Source: Actinomycetota bacterium | GTDB taxonomy: Bacteria; Actinomycetota; Acidimicrobiia; Acidimicrobiales; Ilumatobacteraceae | Length of the DNA stretch: 64,000 bases | NCBI GenBank assembly: GCA_026393475.1 | Contig: JAPLAA010000097.1 | Span: 1-64,000 of the forward strand | Direction of reading: 5' to 3' | Shown here: positions 43,056-51,796 of the stretch, in pieces | Position numbering within the stretch: position 1 is the first letter of the stretch | How the letters are laid out: each line of letters opens with the position of its first letter | Position numbers and translations under genes: made by a program | Notes under the pieces: model-generated | What the model was told of the DNA's origin: nothing | Database searches by the model: none | The model's input: the letters and a program-made list of their open reading frames with translations, nothing else

Positions 43056-44324
43056 TCAGCAGAAGAAGTAGCTGTCGCAGCCGTCGGCTTCCGAGGTGAC
43101 ATCGGTGCCGGCCGAGCGCCACGTCGCCTCGTCGACCGCCACCAGCGATCGGGCCAACGCCAGGGTCTCCTCCACGGAGCCCGTGTACCCGAGCACGACC
43201 ACTACGTCCGGTGCCGGCGACCAGCTGATGGTCGTACCGGAGCCGGGCTGGGAGACGAGTGCAGGAACTCCGTTCACCTCGTCGAGGGTCGCCGGGGTCC
43301 CGAATCCGAAGAAGCCGGTCCGGATGCTGTCCGGCATGCCGAGCGACACGATCAGCTCTCCTTGTGCGGTGCCGGTGTCCCACTGCACCTTCCTCGTCGC
43401 GAACTCGGCACGGCGCCATCCGGAGTGCAGCTCCACCAGACCGATTGCATCCCCGTCTGGCAGACGCCATCCGTCGGGCGTCAGCGACATGCGTGTGAAG
43501 ATCGAGACGAGCTCGTCGGCGGTGTATCCGGCGCCCCACAGCGTCACCGTGCCCGACGGGTCGGAGAGCTGCACCTGAGCGAAGCCGTCGGCCATCGTCG
43601 TCACGACGACGGCGTCGTCCCATGGCCAGACGTCGATGGGTGCCACGTCCGTCGGGGCAGACACCGGAGGTTCGCCACCGGCGAGCAGTGTCGACACCTC
43701 CAGCACCTGTCCGGCGTCGGTCGACCAGGTCTGGACGAGACGGGTCACCGAGTCGATCGGCAACGCGAACTGGGTGAGGCGCACCTGTGAGGGGTCGGCG
43801 ACCGGTGCGGGCGGGAGGTACGCCGGAACCTCCACGGGGTCGAGGGGTGCGGGCGCCACGAGCCCCGCGAGTGCGTCGTCGGCCGGCGGGATGAACTGGG
43901 TGGTCGTCGGAGCGGGTGACGTCTCGCTGACCGTCGAGGGCGTGGTCGTCGGCTCGGACGTGCCAGGTGCCGAGGGGTCTGTGTCGACCGTGGTGACCGG
44001 GTTGCCGTCGGTCACCGGTGTGGTGTCGGTCACCGGTGTGGTGTCGGCGGGCACCACACGTGCGTCGTCGTCACGGCCGAGCGCGAACGCGATCACCCCC
44101 GCGGCGACCACCAGCACCGCGGCCGCCGCGCCGAGCCATGCCCGCCGGTCCGGGCGGCCGCTCGACGCATCGGCGACGACGAGCGGGAGAACTCGAGCGC
44201 CGTCGTCGGTGAGCACGCGGGCGAGGGCGGCGTCGACGTCGACACGTCGGTCGACGTCGGTGCGCAGCGCCGAGGCCGCCCGGTGTGCGAGCGCGTCGTG
44301 GTCGGTGCGGTCGTGGGCGTTCAC
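43056..44324 (-). CDS. Sigma-coupled one-TM regulator
   Basis: 422 residues: a cytoplasmic part of about 65 residues, one membrane helix (about 65-85), a Thr/Pro-rich linker with an 18-bp DNA duplication at 44011-44046, and an extracytoplasmic domain that ends in the unusual SYFFC with a terminal Cys. Its GTG overlaps the sigma-factor stop (GTGA) and has AGGAGG 4 nt upstream. It shares architecture, not obvious sequence, with the other two sigma-coupled membrane proteins in this window. Anti-sigma activity is inferred from position. Confidence 0.7.
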   Translation of the reverse strand: MNAHDRTDHDALAHRAASALRTDVDRRVDVDAALARVLTDDGARVLPLVVADASSGRPDRRAWLGAAAAVLVVAAGVIAFALGRDDDARVVPADTTPVTDTTPVTDGNPVTTVDTDPSAPGTSEPTTTPSTVSETSPAPTTTQFIPPADDALAGLVAPAPLDPVEVPAYLPPAPVADPSQVRLTQFALPIDSVTRLVQTWSTDAGQVLEVSTLLAGGEPPVSAPTDVAPIDVWPWDDAVVVTTMADGFAQVQLSDPSGTVTLWGAGYTADELVSIFTRMSLTPDGWRLPDGDAIGLVELHSGWRRAEFATRKVQWDTGTAQGELIVSLGMPDSIRTGFFGFGTPATLDEVNGVPALVSQPGSGTTISWSPAPDVVVVLGYTGSVEETLALARSLVAVDEATWRSAGTDVTSEADGCDSYFFC

Positions 44325-44812
44325 GAGGCCTCCTGTGGGATCGTGCGGGCGAGGGTCGCCCGGGCCTTGGAGAGGGATGCCTTGACGGTGCCGGAGGCGA
44401 TGCCGAGCACGGCGGCGATGTCGTCCACCGACCGGTCCTCCAGGTAGTGCAGTGCCACCACTGCGCGCTGCCGGTCGGGGAGGGCTCGCACCGCGCTCCA
44501 CCAACCGTCGACGGCCGGATCGGCAGGCGTCACCGGATCGACGCGGTGCAGCCAGGCCGGCGCCCGGCGATCGCGTGCGGCGGCACGCTGTGCGTCGATC
44601 GCCAGGTTCACGAGCACGCGCCGGGCCCACGCACCGGGCACGTCCATCGCCGACACCCGCGCCCAGTCGCGATGGCAGCGCAACAGCGTCTCCTGCGCGA
44701 GGTCGGCGGCCAGCTCGTGGTTGCCGGTGAGGCCGCGGGCGATGGCGACGAGCTTGGTGTACTCGGAGCGGAAGAACTCCTCGAAGCCCGCTGCTGGCGG
44801 TCGCTGCGTCAT
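44321..44812 (-). CDS. ECF sigma factor, SigE-like
   Basis: 163 residues with FEEFFRSEYTKLVAIARGLTG, LAADLAQETLLRCHRDW and a region-4 helix-turn-helix (RSVDDIAAVLGIASGTVKASL). ATG at 44812 is used; GTG at 44818 would add two residues. The usual SigE-family N-terminus FxxFxRxxxxxL supports this start. It leads the operon with the membrane regulator. Confidence 0.88.
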   Translation of the reverse strand: MTQRPPAAGFEEFFRSEYTKLVAIARGLTGNHELAADLAQETLLRCHRDWARVSAMDVPGAWARRVLVNLAIDAQRAAARDRRAPAWLHRVDPVTPADPAVDGWWSAVRALPDRQRAVVALHYLEDRSVDDIAAVLGIASGTVKASLSKARATLARTIPQEAS

Positions 44813-44880
44813 GGTCACATCGTGTACACGCCCACGTCGCCGATCGGGTTTACCTCCGTCGCGACGAGGGCGCCCGGTGG

Positions 44881-45981
44881 TCAGTCGAGGAGCGCGTCGG
44901 CGCCGAGCGCCAGGGGCAGGTTGAAGCCCCGCTCCACCCAGGCGTCGCTCATCTTCGCCCCGAGCTCGTTGCCCATCTCGAACGTCGCCACGGTCGACGC
45001 CGGCGACACGAGCGCCCACAACGACACGAGCTGGGCGTCGAGCCACAGGTCGTCCCACTCGTACGACTCGCCCTTGGGGGCGAGGCGCTCGTTGAGGTGG
45101 CGGTGGTAGTGGCGCATCGTGTCGACGCCCCACTCGGCGAAGTCCTCCACCGTCACCGACGAGGCGTAGAGATACACCGCGTCCTGCATCGGGACCGAGT
45201 AGGTGCACAGCTGCCAGTCGATCAGTGTGAGATCGCGGCCGCTGTCGTCGAAGAACAGGTTCACCGCGCGCATGTCGGTGTGGGTGAACGTGCGGGCCCG
45301 GGCCGAGATGCGGCCCATCAACGACGCGTACTGCTCGGCCACGCGCTGGCCCATCGCGGTGGCGGCCGGCCCGATGCGATCGCCGTACTTCTCGGTGACG
45401 ACGGGCATCGCCGAGCTCATGATCCCGGGCACCACGGCGAGCTGTACCGGATGGTCGGCACGGGGGAGCCAGTCGCTGGCGCCGAGCTCGGGGTGGTCCC
45501 ACCAGTGGGCATGGAGGGTCGCGAGCATCTCCATCACGGCTTCCACCTGGGTGCGCGACAGGCCGGCGAGCTGGTCGCCGACCGACTTGCCGGTGATCTC
45601 CTCGATGAGCAGCGCGAACGCCCCGGCTGCCGGATCCATGTCGGCGTGCACCACCCGTGCGTGGGCGAGGTCGGGCGTCGCCGCCGCCACGTGGCGCAGG
45701 GCGTGGATCTCGCGGGCGTAGATGTCGAGGGCCATCCCCACCGTCTTGTTCTCGACGGCCTCGGTGGGGAACTTGGCGACCATCGTCGCCGGCGCGGTGG
45801 TGGCGCCGGAGTAGGCGGGCGTGACGCGGTGCACGGTGCCGAAGACGCCGACGACCTCGCCGATCGGTTCGAGCTCGAACGACGTGACCGTGACGTCGGG
45901 CTCGAGGTGTCCCTCGCGGCGGAGCACCGCCGTGAGCCACTCGGCCGACATGGTGCTCGCTGCAACGGGAATCGTGGTCAT
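44881..45981 (-). CDS. APH/ecdysteroid-kinase-like phosphotransferase
   Basis: 366 residues with an aminoglycoside-phosphotransferase fold. The Brenner motif is HTDMRAVN (His, Asp, Asn) and the magnesium-binding LIDWQ follows, as in EcKL/CHK kinases. An N-terminal lobe with VAKFP provides the ATP-binding Lys. Actinobacteria have many such paralogues near lipid or steroid genes, with largely unknown substrates. Transcribed alone, with TACCAT 8 nt before the ATG. Confidence 0.82.
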   Translation of the reverse strand: MTTIPVAASTMSAEWLTAVLRREGHLEPDVTVTSFELEPIGEVVGVFGTVHRVTPAYSGATTAPATMVAKFPTEAVENKTVGMALDIYAREIHALRHVAAATPDLAHARVVHADMDPAAGAFALLIEEITGKSVGDQLAGLSRTQVEAVMEMLATLHAHWWDHPELGASDWLPRADHPVQLAVVPGIMSSAMPVVTEKYGDRIGPAATAMGQRVAEQYASLMGRISARARTFTHTDMRAVNLFFDDSGRDLTLIDWQLCTYSVPMQDAVYLYASSVTVEDFAEWGVDTMRHYHRHLNERLAPKGESYEWDDLWLDAQLVSLWALVSPASTVATFEMGNELGAKMSDAWVERGFNLPLALGADALLD

Positions 45982-46252
45982 GACGGCGGATGGTAGATCG
46001 ACATGCGTCCGTCATCTCGATCGTGACGCCCGGCACAACCGATTCCCCGGCAGGTCACCGAGCCGTCACCGAAACAGTGTTCGGGAACCTCCTCTGAACA
46101 GGTCGGGGACGACGGCCGAGTCGGCGTGGACCGTGGCGTCACCTCCGGGCGCATTCGAGGGGTCCCTGAACAATTCATGTCGTCCACATTGCGACTGTTG
46201 CGGTTGTATGACAAACTGCCGTCGCGGGAAAAGCTCTTGGAGGTTCGGGCCG

Positions 46253-46762
46253 ATGAGTGAAGTCATGATCACGTCCACCTTGTCGCGGTCAGCGACGCGC
46301 CAGCACACGACGACCGGTACGGGCTCAGGCTCGCGCTCTCGGCGGATGCCGGCGATCGTGGTGGTGCTGATGGCGTTCGTGGGCTTCGGTCTCACGGCGT
46401 GCATGCCGGCCCCGGAGGGCGGCAACCTCACCGACCTCAACGAGGTGCGGGCGGCCGTCGCCCTGCCCGGGCTCACCCGCACGCCCGAGCTCGACGCCAA
46501 GGCGAAGGCCCAGGCCGACCGCATGGCCAGCAAGGGCACGATCTTCCACTCGTCGAACCTCGCCTCCGGTGTCACCGAGGGCTGGTCGTCGATCGGCGAG
46601 AACGTCGCCCTGGCCGGTTCGGTCGACGACGCGCAGCGTGCGCTCGAGGCCTCGCCCGGCCACTACGCCAACATGGTGAACCCCGCCTTCAACCAGGTGG
46701 GCATCGGCGTCACGGTGCGCAACGGCGTCACGTACGTCGTGCAGATCTTCGTCAGCCGCTGA
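46253..46762 (+). CDS. CAP/SCP-domain lipoprotein
   Basis: 169 residues. A 31-residue basic n-region is followed by a hydrophobic stretch and the lipobox GLTAC (Cys50). The CAP domain is small: LNEVRAAVALPGLTRTPEL, IFHSSNL, SIGENVAL and GHYANMVNPAFNQVGIGV. The family includes bacterial YkwD-type proteins with unknown envelope roles. GGAGG lies about 10 nt before the ATG. The 270 bp upstream show no further feature. Confidence 0.88.
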   Translation: MSEVMITSTLSRSATRQHTTTGTGSGSRSRRMPAIVVVLMAFVGFGLTACMPAPEGGNLTDLNEVRAAVALPGLTRTPELDAKAKAQADRMASKGTIFHSSNLASGVTEGWSSIGENVALAGSVDDAQRALEASPGHYANMVNPAFNQVGIGVTVRNGVTYVVQIFVSR

Positions 46763-46824
46763 CCAGCAGCTGATCGGCGGCGGCCCCTCGGCCGCTCCAC
46801 GCCGTCGGATCGTCAGCCTGCCCG

Positions 46825-47871
46825 TCAGGCGCTCGGCTTCGGCTTCTTCGCCCGGCTCGGCGCGACCCTCGGCGGCTCGCCGGCCATCTTCGGATACACC
46901 GGCGGCCACGGCGCGTCGAGCAACCCGTTCGCCTGATCACGGCGCACCAGTTCGACCAGCGGCTCGAGCGACTGCGGGTACTCGTCCATGTCGGCCCACG
47001 GATCGCCCATCGTGCGGATCCGCTCCGGCACCTCGGCGATCGTCAACAGGTCGGGTCGGATCGAGTCGAGCTCGTCCCACGCGAACCCGGTGGAGACCGG
47101 TGCATGATCGCGGGCCCGCACCGACCACGGAGCGAACACCGTCTTGTGCGGTGCGTTCTGGTTGAAGTCGACGAAGATCCGCTCGCCACGTTCTTCCTTC
47201 CACCACGACGCGGTGACGAGCTCGGGTCGACGCCGCTCGAGCTCGCGTGCGACCGCGACGGCGGCCGATCGCACGGCGACGCTGTCCCAGTGCGGCGTCA
47301 GGCGGACGTACACGTGCAGCCCGCGGTTGCCGGTGGTCTTGATGTAGCTGCGGATCGCGAGCTCGTCGAACAGCAGCTTCGTCTCGTGCGCGGTCTCCTG
47401 CGCCATCGCGAACGTGGTGCCCGGCCCCGGGTCGAGGTCGATCCGCAGCTCGTCGCAGTGCGCCGGGTCGGCGGCACGCATCGGCCACGAGTGGAAGCCG
47501 AGGCAGCCGAGGTTGACGGCCCACACGAGATGGGCGAGATCGTCGATCACGAGCGCGTTCGAGGTGGTGCCGTTGGGCGTGCTGACGATGGTGGTGGAGA
47601 GCCATTCGGGGGCGTTGTCGGGCATGCGCTTCTGGAAGAACGAGCTGCCGGACGAGCCGTTCGGGAACCGCTGCAACAGCACCGGCCGGTTGCGCATCGC
47701 CCGCATGACCGTGTCCTCGATCGACACGTAGAACTGCACGAGATCGAGCTTCGAGGCGCCACGCCCGCCGAACGCGGCCGGGAAGAACACCTTGTCGGGA
47801 TTGCTGATCGTGAGCTCTCGACCAGCCACCTCGACGACGACGGGTGTCCCCGCGCTCGCTCGATCGGCCAC
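46825..47871 (-). CDS. LigD-type primase-polymerase (PolDom), stand-alone
   Basis: 348 residues, archaeo-eukaryotic primase fold of bacterial NHEJ polymerases. Catalytic carboxylates are in LRIDLDPGPG and IFVDFNQN; GNRGLHVYV is the conserved motif II region. It lacks LigD ligase and phosphoesterase domains, and no ku gene is in the window. Such free-standing PolDom proteins make short gap-filling or templated additions in end joining in mycobacteria. GTG at 47871 is favoured by TACCGT 6 nt upstream. Confidence 0.88.
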   Translation of the reverse strand: MADRASAGTPVVVEVAGRELTISNPDKVFFPAAFGGRGASKLDLVQFYVSIEDTVMRAMRNRPVLLQRFPNGSSGSSFFQKRMPDNAPEWLSTTIVSTPNGTTSNALVIDDLAHLVWAVNLGCLGFHSWPMRAADPAHCDELRIDLDPGPGTTFAMAQETAHETKLLFDELAIRSYIKTTGNRGLHVYVRLTPHWDSVAVRSAAVAVARELERRRPELVTASWWKEERGERIFVDFNQNAPHKTVFAPWSVRARDHAPVSTGFAWDELDSIRPDLLTIAEVPERIRTMGDPWADMDEYPQSLEPLVELVRRDQANGLLDAPWPPVYPKMAGEPPRVAPSRAKKPKPSA

Positions 47872-47877
47872 GTCCGA

Positions 47878-47946
47878 ACGGTACCCCACAGGGCCCTCAG
47901 CCCATGGCGCCACGGCCCCGACGACGGCGAGGTCAGCAACTACGGT
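47878..47946. promoter_or_regulatory. Divergent leaderless promoters for PolDom and carboxylase genes
   Basis: Minus strand: TACCGT (47878-47883), 6 nt, GTG at 47871. Plus strand: TACGGT (47941-47946), 8 nt, GTG at 47955. Confidence 0.45.
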
Positions 47947-47954
47947 CGGCGCTC

Positions 47955-49793
47955 GTGACCACCGCAGCCGCCCAGGATCTCGCCGCCCCGATGCAGGGCA
48001 CCATCGTCACCGTCGACGTGACCACGGGCCAGGCGGTGCGCGCCGGCCAGCAGGTGATGCTGATCGAGTCGATGAAGATGCACCACGCGATCGAGGCCCA
48101 CGAGAGTGGCACGATCGAACGCATCCTCGTCGCGGTCGGTCAGACGGTCATGGCGGGCGAGGCCGTCGCGTCGATCGCGCCGGGTGACGTCACGGTCGCC
48201 GAGGCGGTCGCCGAGGTGGCGGAGGATCCCGACCACGTCAGGCCCGACCTCGCCGAGACGATCGCCCGCCACGAGATCGGCCTGGACGCGGCACGCCCCG
48301 ACGCGGTCGAACGTCGTCGCAAGGTCGGCCGCCGCACGGCCCGCGAAAACGTCGCCGACCTCGTCGACGACGGATCGTTCGTCGAGTACGGGCCGGTCGT
48401 GATCGCCGCTCAACGTCGGCGCCGCGCCCTCGACGACCTCATCGCCCGTACACCCGCCGACGGCATGATCGGCGGCGTCGGCACCGTCAACGGCGACGTG
48501 TTCCCACAGGCGGCCGCCCAGGTGGTGGCGGTGTCGTACGACTACACCGTCCTCGCCGGCACACAGGGCACGCAGAACCACCGCAAGAAGGACCGCCTCT
48601 TCGAGGTCGCCGAGCAGCTGCAGTTGCCGGTCGTGTTCTTCACCGAGGGCGGCGGCGGGCGGCCCGGCGACACCGACCAGACCGGCGTCAGTGGGCTCGA
48701 CTGCCTCGCCTTCCTGTACTTCGCACAGCTCAGCGGTCTGGTGCCGCTGGTCGGCATCAACGCCGGCTACTGCTTCGCCGGCAACGCGGCGATCCTCGGC
48801 TGCTGCGATGTCGTGATCGCGACCGCCGACTCCAACATCGGCATGGGTGGCCCGGCGATGATCGAAGGCGGTGGCCTCGGCGTGTTCCAGCCCACGGAGA
48901 TCGGCCCGATGGAGGTCCAGCGGGCCAACGGCGTGGTCGATATCGCGGTCGCCGACGAGGCCGAAGCCGTGGCGGTGGCCAAGCAGTACCTGTCGTACTT
49001 CCAGGGCACCCTGCCCACCTGGACTGCACCCGACCAGCGGCTGCTCCGCCACGCGATCCCCGAGGACCGCAAGCGCAGCTACGACGTCCGCGCCGTCATC
49101 GACGCGATGTTCGACGACGGTTCCGTGCTCGAACTGCGGCGTGACTTCGGACTCGGCATGGTGACCGCGCTCGTTCGCGTCGAGGGTCGGCCGATGGGCG
49201 TGCTCGCCAACAACCCCAACCACCTCGCGGGGGCCATCGACAGCGACGGCGCCGACAAGGCGGCGCGCTTCCTGCAGCTGTGCGACGCGTTCGGCCTCCC
49301 GGTCGTCACCCTGGTCGACACGCCGGGGATGATGGTCGGGCCCGAGGTCGAGCAGACCGCGCTCGTGCGGCACTGCACCCGACTGTTCGTCACCGGCGCG
49401 AACATCAGCGTGCCGATGGTGACCATCGTGCTGCGCAAGAGCTACGGGCTGGGCGCACAGGCGATGATGGGCGGCAGCACCAAGGCGCCGCTCGCATGCG
49501 TGGCCTGGCCCACCGGCGAGTTCGGTGGCATGGGCCTCGAGGGTGCGGTGCGGCTCGGCTACCGCAACGAGCTCGAGGCGATCGCCGATCCGGCGGAGCG
49601 CGAAGCGACGTTCCAGACCATGGTCGACCGTATGTACGAGCACGGCAAGGCGCTCAACGCCGCGTCGCACTTCGAGATCGACGACGTCATCGACCCGGCC
49701 GACTCCCGTCGCTGGATCGCCACGCTGCTCGCCACGGCACCCCAGCCGCGGGCCCACCGCGGCAAGAAGCGCCCGAACATCGACACCTGGTGA
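47955..49793 (+). CDS. Acyl-CoA carboxylase: biotin carrier fused to carboxyltransferase
   Basis: 612 residues. An N-terminal biotinyl domain (about 10-75) has the modified Lys in IESMKMHH; a complete carboxyltransferase of the propionyl/acetyl-CoA carboxylase beta type follows (about 115-600, with DLVDDGSFVEYG, GGGGRPGDTDQ, LVDTPGMMVGPE). Usually the carrier is attached to the biotin carboxylase instead, so this order is unusual. A biotin carboxylase must be supplied by another locus. The acyl-CoA substrate is not clear. GTG at 47955 fits both the promoter spacing and the domain start. Confidence 0.88.
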   Translation: MTTAAAQDLAAPMQGTIVTVDVTTGQAVRAGQQVMLIESMKMHHAIEAHESGTIERILVAVGQTVMAGEAVASIAPGDVTVAEAVAEVAEDPDHVRPDLAETIARHEIGLDAARPDAVERRRKVGRRTARENVADLVDDGSFVEYGPVVIAAQRRRRALDDLIARTPADGMIGGVGTVNGDVFPQAAAQVVAVSYDYTVLAGTQGTQNHRKKDRLFEVAEQLQLPVVFFTEGGGGRPGDTDQTGVSGLDCLAFLYFAQLSGLVPLVGINAGYCFAGNAAILGCCDVVIATADSNIGMGGPAMIEGGGLGVFQPTEIGPMEVQRANGVVDIAVADEAEAVAVAKQYLSYFQGTLPTWTAPDQRLLRHAIPEDRKRSYDVRAVIDAMFDDGSVLELRRDFGLGMVTALVRVEGRPMGVLANNPNHLAGAIDSDGADKAARFLQLCDAFGLPVVTLVDTPGMMVGPEVEQTALVRHCTRLFVTGANISVPMVTIVLRKSYGLGAQAMMGGSTKAPLACVAWPTGEFGGMGLEGAVRLGYRNELEAIADPAEREATFQTMVDRMYEHGKALNAASHFEIDDVIDPADSRRWIATLLATAPQPRAHRGKKRPNIDTW

Positions 49794-49922
49794 CCGGCCC
49801 GGTGTCGTCGCGGTGGCATCCTGGTGACATCCGGAGCGGCATCGCCGCGCCGCATCGAGCAGCAGTCCAACAGTATCCCGACCACATCCAGGTGACCGTC
49901 CGTCACCGACCAGGAGACCCAC

Positions 49923-51026
49923 GTGCGCATCGACGAGATCGAGCTCCGCATCGTCCATCTGCCCTATCGCAGCGTCTTCAAGACGTCCTTCGGCGCCGAG
50001 GCCGCCAAGACCGCGGTCATCGTCACCGTGCGCAGCGAGGGCGTCGAGGGCTACGGCGAGGGGGTGATGGACGCGCTGCCGCACTATCGCGAGGAGACCA
50101 TCGCCGGGGCGACGGGCCTGATGCGCGACGCGCTCGCCCCCGATCTGTTCGCCCACGGCTGTGACCATCCGAACGAGCTGCTCGACCGCTGGGCGAAGTG
50201 GCGTGGCAACCCGATGGCCAAGACCGCGATCGAGCTCGCCGTGTGGGACTGCTACGCGCGCCAACAGGGTGTGCCCATGCGCACCCTGCTCGGCGGCGAG
50301 CGCACCGAGGTCCCGGTCGGCGCGAGCCTGGGCATGAACCCGGTACCCGAGACCGTGGCGTCCGTCGAGAAGCACGTGGCCGAGGGCTACCGCCGCGTGA
50401 AGCTGAAGATCGAGCCCGGGTGGGACATCGACATGCTCACCGCGGTCCGCGAGCGGTTCCCCGACATCGAGCTGACGGTCGACGCGAACTCGGCGTACAC
50501 CCTCGCCGACGTCGACCTGCTGCGCAGCTTCGACGCGTTCCACCTGCACTACATCGAGCAGCCGCTGCACTGGGACGACCTCACCGATCACGCCAAGCTC
50601 GCGCCCCTGCTGCAGACACCGATCTGCCTCGACGAGACGCTCACCTCGCCGGCACGCGTCACCGCCGCGCTCGACCTCCAGGCCTGCAAGGTCGTCAACG
50701 TCAAGGTCGGCCGCTTCGGCGGCATCACGGCCGTGCAGCGGGTGCACGAGATCTGCACGACTCGCGGCGTGCCCATGTGGTGCGGCGGCATGTTGGAGAG
50801 CGGCATCGGCCGGGCCCACAACATCCACCTCGCCACCATGCCCGGCTTCGTCTACCCCGGCGACACCGCCTCGGCGAGCCGCACCTACGCCCGTGACATC
50901 ACCGAGCAGCAACTCGAGGCGACGAACGGCATCATGCCGGTGCCCGAGGGCGCCGGCATCGGCGTCACCCTCGATCGCCCGTACCTCGAGGAGGTCACCC
51001 GCAGCGTCGAGGTCCTGCGCCCGTGA
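49923..51026 (+). CDS. Enolase-superfamily OSBS/N-succinylamino-acid racemase type enzyme
   Basis: 367 residues, muconate-lactonising subgroup. The KxK pair is in RVKLKIEPGWD, metal ligands in VDANSAY, IEQPL and LDETL, and the distal Lys in VNVKVGRFGG. This is the pattern of o-succinylbenzoate synthase/NSAR enzymes. No other menaquinone genes are close. Instead it is coupled (GTGA) to a COG3375-like GNAT, the partner described for the D- to L-amino-acid succinylation pathway, so racemase activity is the better guess. The GTG start has GGAG at about 7 nt. Confidence 0.85.
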   Translation: MRIDEIELRIVHLPYRSVFKTSFGAEAAKTAVIVTVRSEGVEGYGEGVMDALPHYREETIAGATGLMRDALAPDLFAHGCDHPNELLDRWAKWRGNPMAKTAIELAVWDCYARQQGVPMRTLLGGERTEVPVGASLGMNPVPETVASVEKHVAEGYRRVKLKIEPGWDIDMLTAVRERFPDIELTVDANSAYTLADVDLLRSFDAFHLHYIEQPLHWDDLTDHAKLAPLLQTPICLDETLTSPARVTAALDLQACKVVNVKVGRFGGITAVQRVHEICTTRGVPMWCGGMLESGIGRAHNIHLATMPGFVYPGDTASASRTYARDITEQQLEATNGIMPVPEGAGIGVTLDRPYLEEVTRSVEVLRP

Positions 51027-51748
51027 GCGAAGAGATCCACGACGCCGATCTGCAGGCGGCGGACCCGCTCGCGCGTCTCGAGTTCGTCGATCTCACGACT
51101 GCGGAACACCTCGCCCATCTGCCGCCGTTCGAGGCGCGGATCTGGGGTGGCGGCGGCGACTGCGTGTCGGTGAACATGCTCGTCGCCACCGTCGGCGAGG
51201 GCGGTGTCGCGATCGGCGCGTTCGACGGCGGCGAGATCGTGGGTGCCGTCTACGGCTTCCCGACACGCGAGCCGCACGTGCTGCACTCGCACTACATGGC
51301 GGTCGACCCGCGGTGGCGCCGCAACCGTCTGGGCGTGGCGCTCAAGCAGCGCCAGCGGCTGTGGTGCCTCGAGCGCGACATCACGCACATGCGCTGGACG
51401 TACGACCCGCTGCAGCTCGGCAACGCGCACCTCAACCTGCACGTGCTCGGGTGCCGCGGCGTGGCCTATCACGTCGACTACTACGGCCACCTCGGCGGGA
51501 TCAACGGGTCGTTGCCGTCCGATCGCGTGATGGTGTCGTGGGACCTGCGCGACGGGGCGACCAAGCCCGACCCGGAGCTTGCGGTCGACGTGCCGACGGC
51601 GACGCCCGACGACATCGCCGAGTCGAACGAGGCGGCGCTGCACGCCCGGCTCACCGTGCGCGCCGAACTCGACGAACGGATGCGCTCGGGCTGGCAGCTG
51701 GTCGACGTCGACCGCGACGGTCGCCGCTACCTGCTCGCTCGGGGCTGA
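51023..51748 (+). CDS. GNAT acyltransferase, COG3375-like (probable N-acyl/succinyl-transferase)
   Basis: 241 residues. The acyl-CoA loop RWRRNRLGVALK lies near 93-104, followed by WTYDPLQLGNAHLNLHVLG, a signature of the COG3375 group of unusual GNATs. In genomes with N-succinylamino-acid racemase this protein is the N-succinyltransferase for D-amino acids. Overlap with the racemase gene supports the same role here; the third enzyme, an M20 desuccinylase, is not in the window. Confidence 0.82.
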   Translation: MSEEIHDADLQAADPLARLEFVDLTTAEHLAHLPPFEARIWGGGGDCVSVNMLVATVGEGGVAIGAFDGGEIVGAVYGFPTREPHVLHSHYMAVDPRWRRNRLGVALKQRQRLWCLERDITHMRWTYDPLQLGNAHLNLHVLGCRGVAYHVDYYGHLGGINGSLPSDRVMVSWDLRDGATKPDPELAVDVPTATPDDIAESNEAALHARLTVRAELDERMRSGWQLVDVDRDGRRYLLARG

Positions 51749-51768
51749 CCGCCTGCGCATCGACGCTG

Positions 51769-51795
51769 CCCGCCGAGCACGCGTGCTCAGGCGGG
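51769..51795. terminator. Bidirectional hairpin between convergent genes
   Basis: Arms CCCGCCGAGCACG and CGTGCTC-A-GGCGGG (13 bp with one bulged A) meet without a spacer, between the GNAT stop at 51748 and the oxygenase stop at 51797. No U tract on either strand. Confidence 0.6.
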
Positions 51796-51796
51796 A

